From Desulfopila sp. IMCC35008 (GTDB taxonomy: Bacteria > Desulfobacterota > Desulfobulbia > Desulfobulbales > Desulfocapsaceae): a DNA stretch of 64,000 nucleotides. The notes below the pieces were generated by a model that saw only the letters and a list, made by a program, of their open reading frames with translations, made no database searches and was not told the origin of the DNA. The number at the start of each line of letters is the position of its first letter. Position 1 is the first letter of the stretch. Shown here piece by piece: positions 9,288-17,956 of this stretch. Both the position numbers and the translations under genes were made by a program. Location of the stretch: assembly GCF_010646885.2 (NCBI RefSeq), contig NZ_CP050700.1:1681501-1745500 (forward strand), given 5' to 3'.

Positions 9288-11813
9288 ATGACCAACAAAG
9301 TCTCAAGTAATTCAGCCACTCTAAAAGATACGCCCCCCTCTCTTTTGGCTACAGTTTCTTGTCCGGCAGGTTCCTATTGTGAACTCTTTTCCGCGTCAGC
9401 ATCTCTTCGACCTCACTGGCAACCACTTATAGAGGCCCTGGACCAGAAGGGAGAGGCAACACTCGAGTCAGATCATGAGCGGGCAAGACGTATGCGCCAT
9501 GAAGATGGGGCTACTATAAATCCCTTTGATGATCTAACCGAACAAACCACCTCATGGGCTCTTGATATGATTCCGTTTCCAGTTTCTGCACAGGAATGGA
9601 GTGGGGTGGAATCCGGTCTAAAGCAACGAGCTGGTTTACTTGAGAAAATCCTGGCAGATACTTATGGGGCCCAAGACCTCTTAAAAAATGGAAGAATTGA
9701 TTCAGAACTCTTTTTTGCAAATCCGAACTTCCTGCATTCGTGTCATGGCATTCAGCCTTCTGAAAACCGTTATCTGACATTCTATGCTGCAGATATTTAT
9801 CGAGATCCAAATGGGCAATTTCGGGTTTTACGGGATTATGGTGGCAACCCTGCAGGCCTTGGCTATGCCCTGGAAAACAGGATTGTCATGTCTCGCCTTT
9901 TTTCCAAACTCTACCACAAAACCCAGATACGCCGGTTGGCACCATTTTTTAATACCTTTCATCGAGCCCTTATTAAGCGGGCGTCTCTCCGAAAAGATGA
10001 TCCTGGCATTGTCTTGTTTTCTCCAGGGCCGGATAGTCATATTTATTTCGAGCATGCATTGCTTTCCCGTTATCTCGGCTACCCGCTGGTAGAAGGGCAG
10101 GATCTTACTGTTCGGAACGGTAAAGTGTTCTTGAAAAAACTGGCAGGCCTCGAACCGGTAGAAGCAATCATCCGGCATATTGATGATATAAACAGTGACC
10201 CGTTTGCTTTAAGACGAGAGACCGCAAGTGGAGTGGCCGGGCTCATACAGGTTTGTCGCGAGCAGAATATTGATATTGTCAACCCTATTGGCAGCGGATT
10301 TGTTGATACACCGGCATTAAAGGTGTTTCTTCCACAGCTTTGCAGGGACCTGCTGGGAGAGGAATTACTCCTGCCAAACCACCCCACCTGGTGGTGTGGG
10401 AACAGGGAGGGGCTTGAGCACACCCTGAATAATCTGGGCCAGTTGAGCATTAGCTCTGCCATGGAGCAGCATTCCAGTATTGACTGTTCAGGCGATTTGC
10501 ATGCAACTATTCAAAAAGCGCCTTCTCGCTATGTTGCAGTAGAACCGGTTTCACCTTCTTCGGCTCCTGCCTGGAGCAGCAGGGGAGTTTCCAGTTGTTA
10601 CAATGTGTTCAGGGTGTTCGTTTGTGCCACTGAAGGTGGCTATGCGGTAATGCCCGGAGGGCTGGCAATTATTGCTGGTGATAGTAACACAGTCGTAAGT
10701 GGGTCCCCGGAGCAGCAGGGGAGTAAAGATGTATGGGTACTCTCAGACAAGCCGGTGGAACCTTTCAGCCTGATGGGTGATCTTAACATTATTCCTGAAT
10801 TTAAACGATCCAGTGATCTTCCCAACAGGGTGGCTGACAATTTACTCTGGCTGGGGCGATACCTGGAGCGTGCTGAAGGATTAATACGTCTGCTGCGAGC
10901 CGTTTACAGACGATTGTCCGGCGAAGATCGACCGGAAGATGTCCCTGAGCTGCAATTTATACTCAGTATTTTACAGACAAAACATGTTATACCAACCCCG
11001 ACAGGTGCAGATGGTGAGGGGGCTCCCTACCAGGATTTGTTCAGTCATCTGCATAAAGCCCTCTACCGGAAAGATAGGGCGGAGAGCGTAATTTCTATTT
11101 TGCAGCGGGTGCAGCAAACAGCACGCAATGTTCGAGATCGACTTTCTGTAGATTCTACCCGGGTTATCAACAGACTTGAAGATTTTAGAGAGTCTTCAGA
11201 CAACGATCCCTTGGAGCTGTTGGATCAGACACTCTTTACCTTGAGTTCCTTTAGTGGCCTGGCAATGGAGAGCATGACCCGCGGGCTCGGGTGGCGTTTC
11301 ATGGACATGGGACGCAGGATGGAGCGTGCAATGAATCAGGCGGTACTTATGCGCATCAGTCTTCCCCTGATTTGTGCAGATTCTCAAAATACCCTTCTGG
11401 CTTTACTCGAGGTGTCAGACAGTTTAATGACGTATCGGGGACGATACCGGTCCTCCTTTCAATTGGCTCCGGTGCTGGACCTTTTGCTGGCAGATGAAAG
11501 CAACCCTAAATCTTTGGCATTTCAATTTTATCAACTTGAAGCGCACGTGGAGTCTCTTCCGCAACAGGATGAAAGGCGGTTTTCAAGTAGAGAGGAGCGG
11601 GTCGCTTTGGAAATGCTCACCGCAGTTCGTCTGCTCGATTTAACAGGAATACGTTGTGGAGAAGAAAACCCTGAGACCAACTCTTTGACGGCATTTCTCA
11701 CTGAAACAGAAGCACAGCTGAAGGAGTTTGCTCAACAGGTCACTGCTCATTATTTGACCAGGGTTCCGGCAACGCCCCATTACTCAATGATTCCCGGTAA
11801 CGTACCAGTATGA
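9288..11813 (+). CDS. ATP-grasp/alpha-E fusion protein (DUF404-DUF407-DUF403; cluster gene 5)
   Basis: An 841-residue protein. Residues about 60-490 resemble the circularly permuted ATP-grasp module (YFEHALLSRYLGYPLVEGQDL, IRHIDDINSDP, YAVMPGGLAIIAG). From about residue 505 an alpha-E module begins with LPNRVADNLLWLGRYLERAE. The fused order is common in this family. Compared with cluster gene 2, the place of the Lys-containing glycine-rich loop reads LSISSAMEQHSSID, without the Lys or the glycines, so ATP binding by this copy is doubtful. The ATG at 9288 has no strong ribosome-binding site. The last four bases overlap the next gene (ATGA). Confidence 0.9.
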   Translation: MTNKVSSNSATLKDTPPSLLATVSCPAGSYCELFSASASLRPHWQPLIEALDQKGEATLESDHERARRMRHEDGATINPFDDLTEQTTSWALDMIPFPVSAQEWSGVESGLKQRAGLLEKILADTYGAQDLLKNGRIDSELFFANPNFLHSCHGIQPSENRYLTFYAADIYRDPNGQFRVLRDYGGNPAGLGYALENRIVMSRLFSKLYHKTQIRRLAPFFNTFHRALIKRASLRKDDPGIVLFSPGPDSHIYFEHALLSRYLGYPLVEGQDLTVRNGKVFLKKLAGLEPVEAIIRHIDDINSDPFALRRETASGVAGLIQVCREQNIDIVNPIGSGFVDTPALKVFLPQLCRDLLGEELLLPNHPTWWCGNREGLEHTLNNLGQLSISSAMEQHSSIDCSGDLHATIQKAPSRYVAVEPVSPSSAPAWSSRGVSSCYNVFRVFVCATEGGYAVMPGGLAIIAGDSNTVVSGSPEQQGSKDVWVLSDKPVEPFSLMGDLNIIPEFKRSSDLPNRVADNLLWLGRYLERAEGLIRLLRAVYRRLSGEDRPEDVPELQFILSILQTKHVIPTPTGADGEGAPYQDLFSHLHKALYRKDRAESVISILQRVQQTARNVRDRLSVDSTRVINRLEDFRESSDNDPLELLDQTLFTLSSFSGLAMESMTRGLGWRFMDMGRRMERAMNQAVLMRISLPLICADSQNTLLALLEVSDSLMTYRGRYRSSFQLAPVLDLLLADESNPKSLAFQFYQLEAHVESLPQQDERRFSSREERVALEMLTAVRLLDLTGIRCGEENPETNSLTAFLTETEAQLKEFAQQVTAHYLTRVPATPHYSMIPGNVPV

Positions 11814-12685
11814 AATACCGCATAACCCACAATACCGGTTACAGATATTCTGCGCCGGCTTCACTTTCCCAGAACGAACTCTTTTTGTATCCTCGTAGTA
11901 CCTCAACACAAGAGGTGTTGGAAAGCCATTTGCAGATTGATCCCTCGCCTCAGTATCTGCATAACCGACTCGATTACTTCGGCAATATCGCACATGTATT
12001 TATGGTGCAGCATCCACACAGTGAGCTGGCGGTTTCCGTAACCAGTCTTGTACAGACCAGTAAGCCTGTTGTAATACTACCTGAATCGACTCTTCCATGG
12101 GAGATGGTCGTTCAAAGATTGGCCGGACATAAACAACAGGCCGAACTTGATGCGTATCAGTTTGTTTTTGAAAGTCCGCTGGTAACCATCGGTCCCGGTT
12201 CATTGAATTACGTCGAACCATCTTTCCCGCCAGGGACTCCGGTGCTTACCGGGGCTGTGGATCTTGTCCGAAGGATTTATACGGAGTTTTCCTACGACAA
12301 ATCAGCAAGCAATGTTGACACGACTGTTGAGCAGGCACTGGCAAGCAGGAAAGGGGTTTGCCAGGACTTTGCCCATGTCGCAGTGAGCTGTTTGAGGTCA
12401 CTTGGGCTTGCCGCACGATACGTCAGTGGGTATCTGGAAACGATACCGCCACCGGGCAAGCCCAAACTTGTCGGATCTGACGCCTCCCATGCCTGGACCT
12501 CATTGTTCGTGCCCGACCATGGGTGGGTTGACCTTGATCCTACAAACAACCTCATCGCCAATGAAACCTATATCACTGTAGCATGGGGACGGGACTATGG
12601 TGATGTTGCTCCCGTGAAAGGGGTTGTTATGGGTGGAGGTGTTCATGAGTTGTCTGTTATGGTCGATGTAGCAAGGCAAGAGTAA
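11810..12685 (+). CDS. Transglutaminase-like domain protein (cluster gene 6)
   Basis: A 291-residue protein with the N-terminal transglutaminase-associated region (MKYRITHNTGYRYSAPASLS) and a core with Cys184 (KGVCQDFAH), His228 (DASHAWTS) and Asp243 (VDLDPTNN). It ends with the common WGRDYGDVAPVKG segment. It has no signal peptide. The ATGA overlap with the ATP-grasp/alpha-E fusion indicates translational coupling, so the two probably work on the same product. It differs from cluster gene 1 in subfamily: this one is the usual partner of the fused ATP-grasp protein. Confidence 0.93.
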   Translation: MKYRITHNTGYRYSAPASLSQNELFLYPRSTSTQEVLESHLQIDPSPQYLHNRLDYFGNIAHVFMVQHPHSELAVSVTSLVQTSKPVVILPESTLPWEMVVQRLAGHKQQAELDAYQFVFESPLVTIGPGSLNYVEPSFPPGTPVLTGAVDLVRRIYTEFSYDKSASNVDTTVEQALASRKGVCQDFAHVAVSCLRSLGLAARYVSGYLETIPPPGKPKLVGSDASHAWTSLFVPDHGWVDLDPTNNLIANETYITVAWGRDYGDVAPVKGVVMGGGVHELSVMVDVARQE

Positions 12686-12734
12686 TTGGTTGTCCTGATA
12701 ACCATATCAGGCAATTGGATCCGATAAAGTGATC

Positions 12735-12793
12735 AGCCCCAATATTTCACATATAGGAATAACAAAAGATTTTTCATGAAATATTGGGGTTAG
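12735..12793. repeat. Short inverted-repeat element, copy 1 (MITE-like remnant)
   Basis: CCCCAATATTTCA at 12737-12749 is the exact reverse complement of TGAAATATTGGGG at 12777-12789, with 27 bases between them. The right-hand 24 bases (12766-12789) are identical to the right end of the longer element at 31960-32221. No transposase is encoded. It reads as an internally deleted copy of the same element, and it may also fold as a transcription stop after the transglutaminase cluster. Confidence 0.75.
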
Positions 12794-12831
12794 ACATGCC
12801 ATACAAACAACGATGGCAGCCGATCACAGTT

Positions 12832-13137
12832 TTACTCTATATGTGCTTTCGCGGTTTGAAGCGCAATGTCCTTGTTCCTGGTAAAGAACGTCCATTTCAG
12901 TTTTGATGAGTGAATCCCGGCTCTTTTATCCTGGCCCCTGCAGTAATACCAATGGCCAAAGCGTTCCACTGTTGAAAAGGGATGGTTTTTAGTACAGAAA
13001 AGACCACATGGTTTTACCTCTTTGAAAAAGATAGTTTCGTCAGGATCTTCAGAGTAAACCATATTCTGGGGCAATTTTATCTGTGATACATTGACCTTCT
13101 CCCTTTCCTTTTGATCCAGCCAGTCTGAAATTTTCAT
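12832..13137 (-). CDS. Small hypothetical protein
   Basis: A 101-residue soluble, basic protein without signal peptide or membrane segment. Three cysteines and a nearby histidine fall in CGLFC-x2-NH and YYCRG, so metal binding is conceivable. I do not recognise the family. The start is the ATG at 13135-13137 with only a weak AGAAGAATGAGA upstream. It is the first gene of the long - strand block and lies 39 bases downstream of the LapG-like protease stop. Confidence 0.55.
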   Translation of the reverse strand: MKISDWLDQKEREKVNVSQIKLPQNMVYSEDPDETIFFKEVKPCGLFCTKNHPFSTVERFGHWYYCRGQDKRAGIHSSKLKWTFFTRNKDIALQTAKAHIE

Positions 13138-13176
13138 TTGATCTCATTCTTCTTTAAAAAGTACTATAAGCAACGG

Positions 13177-14010
13177 CTATTTTTTACTTTCTGTAACCCA
13201 AGTGGGGGCCAGAGGCCGCCCGCCATTAAATGGTACATAGCTCGCAGCATTTTTTCTTGATCGCTCTTTGGCCGTTAACCATTTCTCGAGACGTTTATTT
13301 TCGATCTTTGCTTTAACTGATCGTTTGGCGTTTCCTTCATTTTTGATGATGAAAGTTGTCCCATCATTTCTAAAAACGTACACAGCAAGCAGATCCGGTC
13401 GTTCCGGAGCTGTTTTAATGTCCGGAACTTGATTATCGAGCACAAGCGCAGGTTCTTTATCTGAGGCTTTGTACAGTAGGACCATATGGTGCTCTTTTTT
13501 CGAGGTGATCACATGAGCAAACCCAAGATGGTCATCAGGGATTCCCATTAACCGCAGTACCAGATACTTCCCTATGGCAATATCCTCACAATCGCCACCA
13601 AATGTTGTGATGGTCTCAAAGGGGGTAGCCCAGTAATCGGGTTGTTTCCAAAGTTCGCTGTCGGCGATCCAGGTCAACTGATTCAAATACTCGTTCACGG
13701 CTTCCAGCTGTGTCTCGACCGGATCGTTGAGGTGAACTTTAATCAATTGTATGACATCGATCATCCGCTGGGCTGCTTTCTCACCGTGTCGCCTGTTGAT
13801 CTCGGCGTAGACCCCCTGATCCCAGTCGGGAAATTCTCTTTCAGCAGCGGCAGAGATACCAGTGAGATAAACGGTATGAAATGCCAGAAACATTGAAATG
13901 ATCGTCAGCCAGTGATTGAGTTTGCTTAACCTTTGCGGCGACTTGCTGATGACTGCATCGTTCTGGTATTGCTTGGTAATATTTATGGAAATTTCGATTT
14001 CGGGTGCCAT
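13177..14010 (-). CDS. LapG-like transglutaminase-like cysteine protease (BTLCP family)
   Basis: A 277-residue protein with a 33-residue leader, a membrane or uncleaved-signal segment at about 34-56, and a periplasmic BTLCP (DUF920) domain. The triad is Cys141 in FGGDCEDIAIGKY, His175 in EHHMVLLY and Asp192 in VLDNQ. The acidic GGDCED surround matches the calcium site of LapG. LapG cleaves large RTX adhesins at a TAAG-type site under control of the c-di-GMP receptor LapD. No LapA adhesin or LapD gene is in the window, although a GGDEF protein is encoded at 41.5 kb. AGGAAGG before the ATG supports this start. Known of the family: cysteine protease. The target here is not known. Confidence 0.85.
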   Translation of the reverse strand: MAPEIEISINITKQYQNDAVISKSPQRLSKLNHWLTIISMFLAFHTVYLTGISAAAEREFPDWDQGVYAEINRRHGEKAAQRMIDVIQLIKVHLNDPVETQLEAVNEYLNQLTWIADSELWKQPDYWATPFETITTFGGDCEDIAIGKYLVLRLMGIPDDHLGFAHVITSKKEHHMVLLYKASDKEPALVLDNQVPDIKTAPERPDLLAVYVFRNDGTTFIIKNEGNAKRSVKAKIENKRLEKWLTAKERSRKNAASYVPFNGGRPLAPTWVTESKK

Positions 14011-14063
14011 TTTACCTTCCTCGACCTTTTGTCTAGTTGATTTGCCGCGTGAGGATTCCCCAG

Positions 14064-15761
14064 CTACCTTCTTGATGCTTCTAAGATCAGAGGTATTGTC
14101 TCAGGTAGGGTTTCTTTCTGGCGACTACTAAAATATGCACTCAGTTCTTTCATCGAAAGCGGTCCCTCTGGTCCGTGAACCACTTCGATGCGGGTCCACG
14201 CATAGAAATCCACTTGATTTGTATATTTCTGTTTCAACAGAGACTGCAGCTGTTCTATCCGGGAGACCGGGTAGAGTTCTGGCCCCGTAATTTCTAAAAG
14301 AAAATGGAACTTATCATCCAGATACGTCGCATTGGCATTGACCAATGTAAAAGCATTATCATGACCAAAATAATCAACGATATCGGCTTTTATCAGACGC
14401 GTGCGCGTAAGGTTATCAGGGGTTCCCTCCTTACCGAGAAACCAGCCATAGCGAAAGGCTCCCTCAGGTGTTTGAATAGTTTTTTCTACCTGACTTATGA
14501 GCAACTCAATGGAGTCGTCCCCAGAGGCTTTCCGTATGTCAGTTTGAAGCTGTTCAATTTCCTGCGGGGAAAGAAGCCTGAAGCCAAACACGTGCGCCAG
14601 CATTAACCGTCGTTTCCCGTAAGGCACAAATTCCACCCGATTAAGATCCAAGGCATTTTCCAGGGCAAAGTATTCCCGGATGATCTGCTCCGTGATAGCA
14701 ATATCCTTTAGTGTGTCATTGCCAAGAGACTTGGCGAATGTGCCATCAAGGTGTTGCTCAATAGCGTTTTTAATTGAACCACGTGCCGACACATTGCTAC
14801 TTAGGGCGCAATGCATGATCAGTTCTATAGGTCTGCCGATCTCCAGGGTCAATTGATTCTGTATCTTACTCACCTGTGTAGGTGTCAGTATTGCAGGGGT
14901 GCTCACATTTGCCACGACATGGATAAGGTCTTCTTCCTCTTCTAAGTAGAAATTCATGCCATCCAAAACCGTAGAAGGGATAAGCGACGTTTCCTGGATT
15001 AATATTTCCCTGATCCCTCTGGCCATTTTACGTTCCTGAGCAATCTGGAAGAGAGAGTTGCCAAGAAATGCTGCTATCAGCACAAAGGCAACAATAGGCA
15101 ACTGGAATCGTCTAAGAAGTGTAATCCCCTTTTCCCTCGCACCAAAACTTCTGGCCATGCCGCTTAACACAAACGTGATGGAAGCAACGACCAGTATGGA
15201 TAAAAAATTAGCAAAGAATAATAAGAAAGATCCTACCGCGGCAGCGACATCTCCAAGAGCTAAGCAGAGGCCGCAGTTGGCCAGGGGAGGAACAATCGCA
15301 GTTGCGATTGCAACGCCGGGTAAGGCGGGACTGAGTTTTTCATCCACAAGTGCATAAGCTCCGGCAAACCCAGCAAGAACGGCAACCAGCAGGTCAAACA
15401 AGGTGGGGCTCGTCCGCGACAGCATCTCGTTGGTGGGTTCAAAGTCGCCTAAGGTAAGGCCAAGTAACAGACTCATTGTCACAGCAGCGATAACCCCGAA
15501 TATCTCGGCTCGAATGGCACGGCCAAAGAGACCAGTCTCACCCCTGACCAGTGCCAGGGAGATGCCGAAAATAGGGGTCATCAGAGGAGCCACCAGCATA
15601 GCTCCGATTACGACAGCCGTGCTGTTTAATATCAACCCAAAGCTTGCAATCAAGGTCGAAACTGCGACCAAAATGTAAAAACGTAAGGCAGGTTCAGAAC
15701 CATCGGCGATATCATTGTGGACAATTTCGAATCGTTCGCGGCTTATTAGAAATATTTTCAT
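14064..15761 (-). CDS. DUF389 (TIGR00341-type) membrane protein with large C-terminal soluble region
   Basis: A 565-residue protein. The N-terminal half is the DUF389 membrane domain (GSEPALRFYILVAVSTLIAS, STAVVIGAMLVAPLMTPI, PGVAIATAIVPPLANCGLCL), with roughly six helices up to residue 245. The remaining 300 or so residues are soluble and predicted to lie in the periplasm or cytoplasm. They contain two repeats of a BON/OmpA-like alpha/beta pattern (for example LIHVVANVSTPAILTPTQVSKIQ). The function of DUF389 proteins is unknown; a transport role has been guessed. GAGGCAGGA before the ATG fixes the start. Confidence 0.85.
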   Translation of the reverse strand: MKIFLISRERFEIVHNDIADGSEPALRFYILVAVSTLIASFGLILNSTAVVIGAMLVAPLMTPIFGISLALVRGETGLFGRAIRAEIFGVIAAVTMSLLLGLTLGDFEPTNEMLSRTSPTLFDLLVAVLAGFAGAYALVDEKLSPALPGVAIATAIVPPLANCGLCLALGDVAAAVGSFLLFFANFLSILVVASITFVLSGMARSFGAREKGITLLRRFQLPIVAFVLIAAFLGNSLFQIAQERKMARGIREILIQETSLIPSTVLDGMNFYLEEEEDLIHVVANVSTPAILTPTQVSKIQNQLTLEIGRPIELIMHCALSSNVSARGSIKNAIEQHLDGTFAKSLGNDTLKDIAITEQIIREYFALENALDLNRVEFVPYGKRRLMLAHVFGFRLLSPQEIEQLQTDIRKASGDDSIELLISQVEKTIQTPEGAFRYGWFLGKEGTPDNLTRTRLIKADIVDYFGHDNAFTLVNANATYLDDKFHFLLEITGPELYPVSRIEQLQSLLKQKYTNQVDFYAWTRIEVVHGPEGPLSMKELSAYFSSRQKETLPETIPLILEASRR

Positions 15762-15857
15762 TTGTCCTGCCTCATATATCTATAGTGTTCGACATGTTTT
15801 GGCATGCTCCACAGCACGATTGGTACTGCCATGGTTATGAAGTAATTGAGTACTCAA

Positions 15858-17012
15858 CTAAAATTTAAATATTGAGTCATATGCCTCACGATCCTGCATA
15901 TATCCAAAATCCATCTCAAATTTGAACATGATACCGGGATTAACCTCGTAATCGTGCTCTTCTGGAAAGGTGAGCTGCGGTGCTATTTCCAATACGAGCC
16001 AATCGCGGTAAAAACGTTGCCGGTAGCGTAGCTTTAATTGCACGTCGGTCACCTCAAAATCTGGCCTGGTATCCATATAGGTTCCAACATCATATAGCAA
16101 CGCCCTGTCGATACTCAGTACTTGGTATAATCGTGCTACTCCTGATAGAGGCATACCGTCCTCATTTTCGGAAAGAACACCGGTAAAGGTTGTTCTGAAG
16201 AAAAACCGATCACCGAGATATCGTTCAATATCATACGCAGTTCTGTTTATCCATCCATCATCAGAGTAGTATCGAAGTCTATTGGTGAGACGTCCTTTCC
16301 ACCTACTGCTGAAAAACGGATGAGTATGACGATAGCGAATGCCTCCATAGACGTAACTGGTTGAAAAACCAGCATCGGTGGAAATATTGTAGCGTTTGTT
16401 TTGGTCGACATAATACTTTACTCCGCCTGTCAAATCCTCCTCCCTGTTTTTGTTCGTGTCCAAGATTGGATTTGAATCTATATCGAAATCTTCACTACCA
16501 TTTGCCGATAAATACAATTTGGCGCGTTGTTCGAACTCCGGGAAACTGAGTCGCAGACGAAGAGCGGGTTTACACTCAAAATCATCAAATTTTGAATAAC
16601 CAAATTTCATGCTGATCTTGGCTCTGGATTTATTTTGCTCTCTTATGAATCTGGGATCATTAAAGAATGAATCCAACCACTGGGCAGCACCTGAAATAAT
16701 TTGATTTCCTTTTTGTTGAACTTGATCCAGTTTCCAAAGTGTAGCAAACATGAGGAAAGCAGGTATATACGTTACAAAAAATGAAGATAATGATTTGAAG
16801 GGGGGGGCACCATGGGAGGTAGAGGTGAGCCGGTTATAATCGTGCAAAGGATAGTTATCCATTTGGGGGAAGAGCCTGTATCGAAACTGTCTTATTGGAT
16901 TTCCGATCTGCAGTAATATCGAACTCTCAGTATTTTTATAATTACTAAAGATCATGTTACATCGTAATAGTTGCATAATATCACAAATAAAGATGATGAA
17001 TAAGTAATACAA
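15858..17012 (-). CDS. Uncharacterised outer-membrane beta-barrel protein
   Basis: Alternating polar/aromatic strands from about residue 130 to the C-terminal Phe (FKMDFGY-like strands, GGIRYRHTHPFF, LKLRYRQRFYRDWLVLEIAPQL) fit an outer-membrane barrel family with no known function. The 5' end is uncertain. The open frame extends to a TTG at 17012, but none of the in-frame starts (TTG 17012, several Met codons, Met at the MDNYPL segment) has a ribosome-binding site. A run of eight C residues on the coding strand (16800-16807) sits just before the hydrophobic segment SLSSFFVTYIPAFLMFATLW that looks like a signal peptide. The true start is therefore probably between about 16860 and 16740. Confidence 0.65.
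   Translation of the reverse strand: MYYLFIIFICDIMQLLRCNMIFSNYKNTESSILLQIGNPIRQFRYRLFPQMDNYPLHDYNRLTSTSHGAPPFKSLSSFFVTYIPAFLMFATLWKLDQVQQKGNQIISGAAQWLDSFFNDPRFIREQNKSRAKISMKFGYSKFDDFECKPALRLRLSFPEFEQRAKLYLSANGSEDFDIDSNPILDTNKNREEDLTGGVKYYVDQNKRYNISTDAGFSTSYVYGGIRYRHTHPFFSSRWKGRLTNRLRYYSDDGWINRTAYDIERYLGDRFFFRTTFTGVLSENEDGMPLSGVARLYQVLSIDRALLYDVGTYMDTRPDFEVTDVQLKLRYRQRFYRDWLVLEIAPQLTFPEEHDYEVNPGIMFKFEMDFGYMQDREAYDSIFKF
16800..16807 (-). repeat. C8 homopolymer tract near the 5' end of the barrel gene
   Basis: Eight consecutive G on the + strand (C8 in the coding sense, within codons GCC CCC CCC). An ATG GTG lies immediately upstream in the coding sense. With nine C it would be in frame with the downstream signal-like segment; with eight it is out of frame. 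This is the architecture of slipped-strand phase variation, but there is no clear ribosome-binding site before that ATG. Confidence 0.5.
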
Positions 17013-17018
17013 AAAAAG

Positions 17019-17893
17019 CTACCATACAAAAGACACACTTGCTGCCAGCGTATCAGAATCAGAGCCGGTTGATTCTTGTGTACGGGTGCCCAGATACGAT
17101 AACTTGATGCCTAGAGAGCGACTAATCGGATGTGCATAGCTGAGTTTCCAGCCGATATTTTGTTTTGTGTCGTCCTGATCTGTTCCATTGAGACTGTTTT
17201 CGCCGCCATAGTCATATAGCCCGCACTGATAGACGCCCATTTCCCCCAGGTGTGCATGACCCCAAGCTGCGGTCTGAACGCAAACCGGTTTTGACCTAAA
17301 TTGAGCAGTTTATCTTCCAGGTAGTTACCGGTTGGCAGTCGCACTTTCAATGCAACACCTTCAATAGTTTCAATATTCATTTGAGATCGATATGCACCAA
17401 ATTCTTTACCTCGCAAAGGTGGCGCGCCATACAGGTTCATTGCAACACGAACAAAAGTGTCAGACCAGCCACTCCTTGAGGTTGAAGCGTGAACTCCATT
17501 TAATAAGCCCGTCCATTTTCCTTCCTGATAGCCATGTATGATGTCGATTTGCGATGATTTTTGAAACAACTCGAATGTGCGTAGATATTTAACGGCCCAT
17601 GTATCCAGTTTCAGATCAAAATCCTTCAGCAAAAGGATAGGGTCGAAGAAAATATGAGCTTCGGTGTGGGCGAATGCAAACCCTCCGAAATTTCTGTCCA
17701 TCGGCAGATGGTTCCAGTTTCGCGGTTCTGGATCAAGGGCGAAGCAGGGGAGTGGTAGCCCGATAGTTATAAACCAAAGGGTGAACCATTTTCCAAACCT
17801 CAAGATATATTTCACAGTTGCTGCTGTTACTCTGGATAAAATACTCATAAATATATTATAGTTACCTTGCATTAGGGTCAGAGTTTTCCCCAT
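17019..17893 (-). pseudogene. Broken outer-membrane transporter (Phenol_MetA_deg-like), frameshifted
   Basis: The first part (from 17893) has a signal peptide (KWFTLWFITIGLPLPCFA) and the family pattern PEPRNWNHLPMDRNFGGFAF, DTWAVKYLRTFELF, SGWSDTFVRVAMNLYGAPPL, LPTGNYLEDKLLNLGQNRFA. After HTWGKWASISAGY the frame is lost. The expected continuation DYGGENSLNGTDQDD to LAASVSFVW is present in another frame, ending at 17019. The two frames join if one AT is removed from the TATATGAC reading at about 17213-17218. In addition, relatives as I remember them have some 40-45 residues between HTWGKW and the ASVSAGY-like strand, and these are missing here. Both lesions make it a likely pseudogene. Confidence 0.8.
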
Positions 17894-17956
17894 TATTGCT
17901 TTATTAGGCGGGCAAATATGATTACAAGAATCCGTTACACTTTTTTTTGCAGTCCA

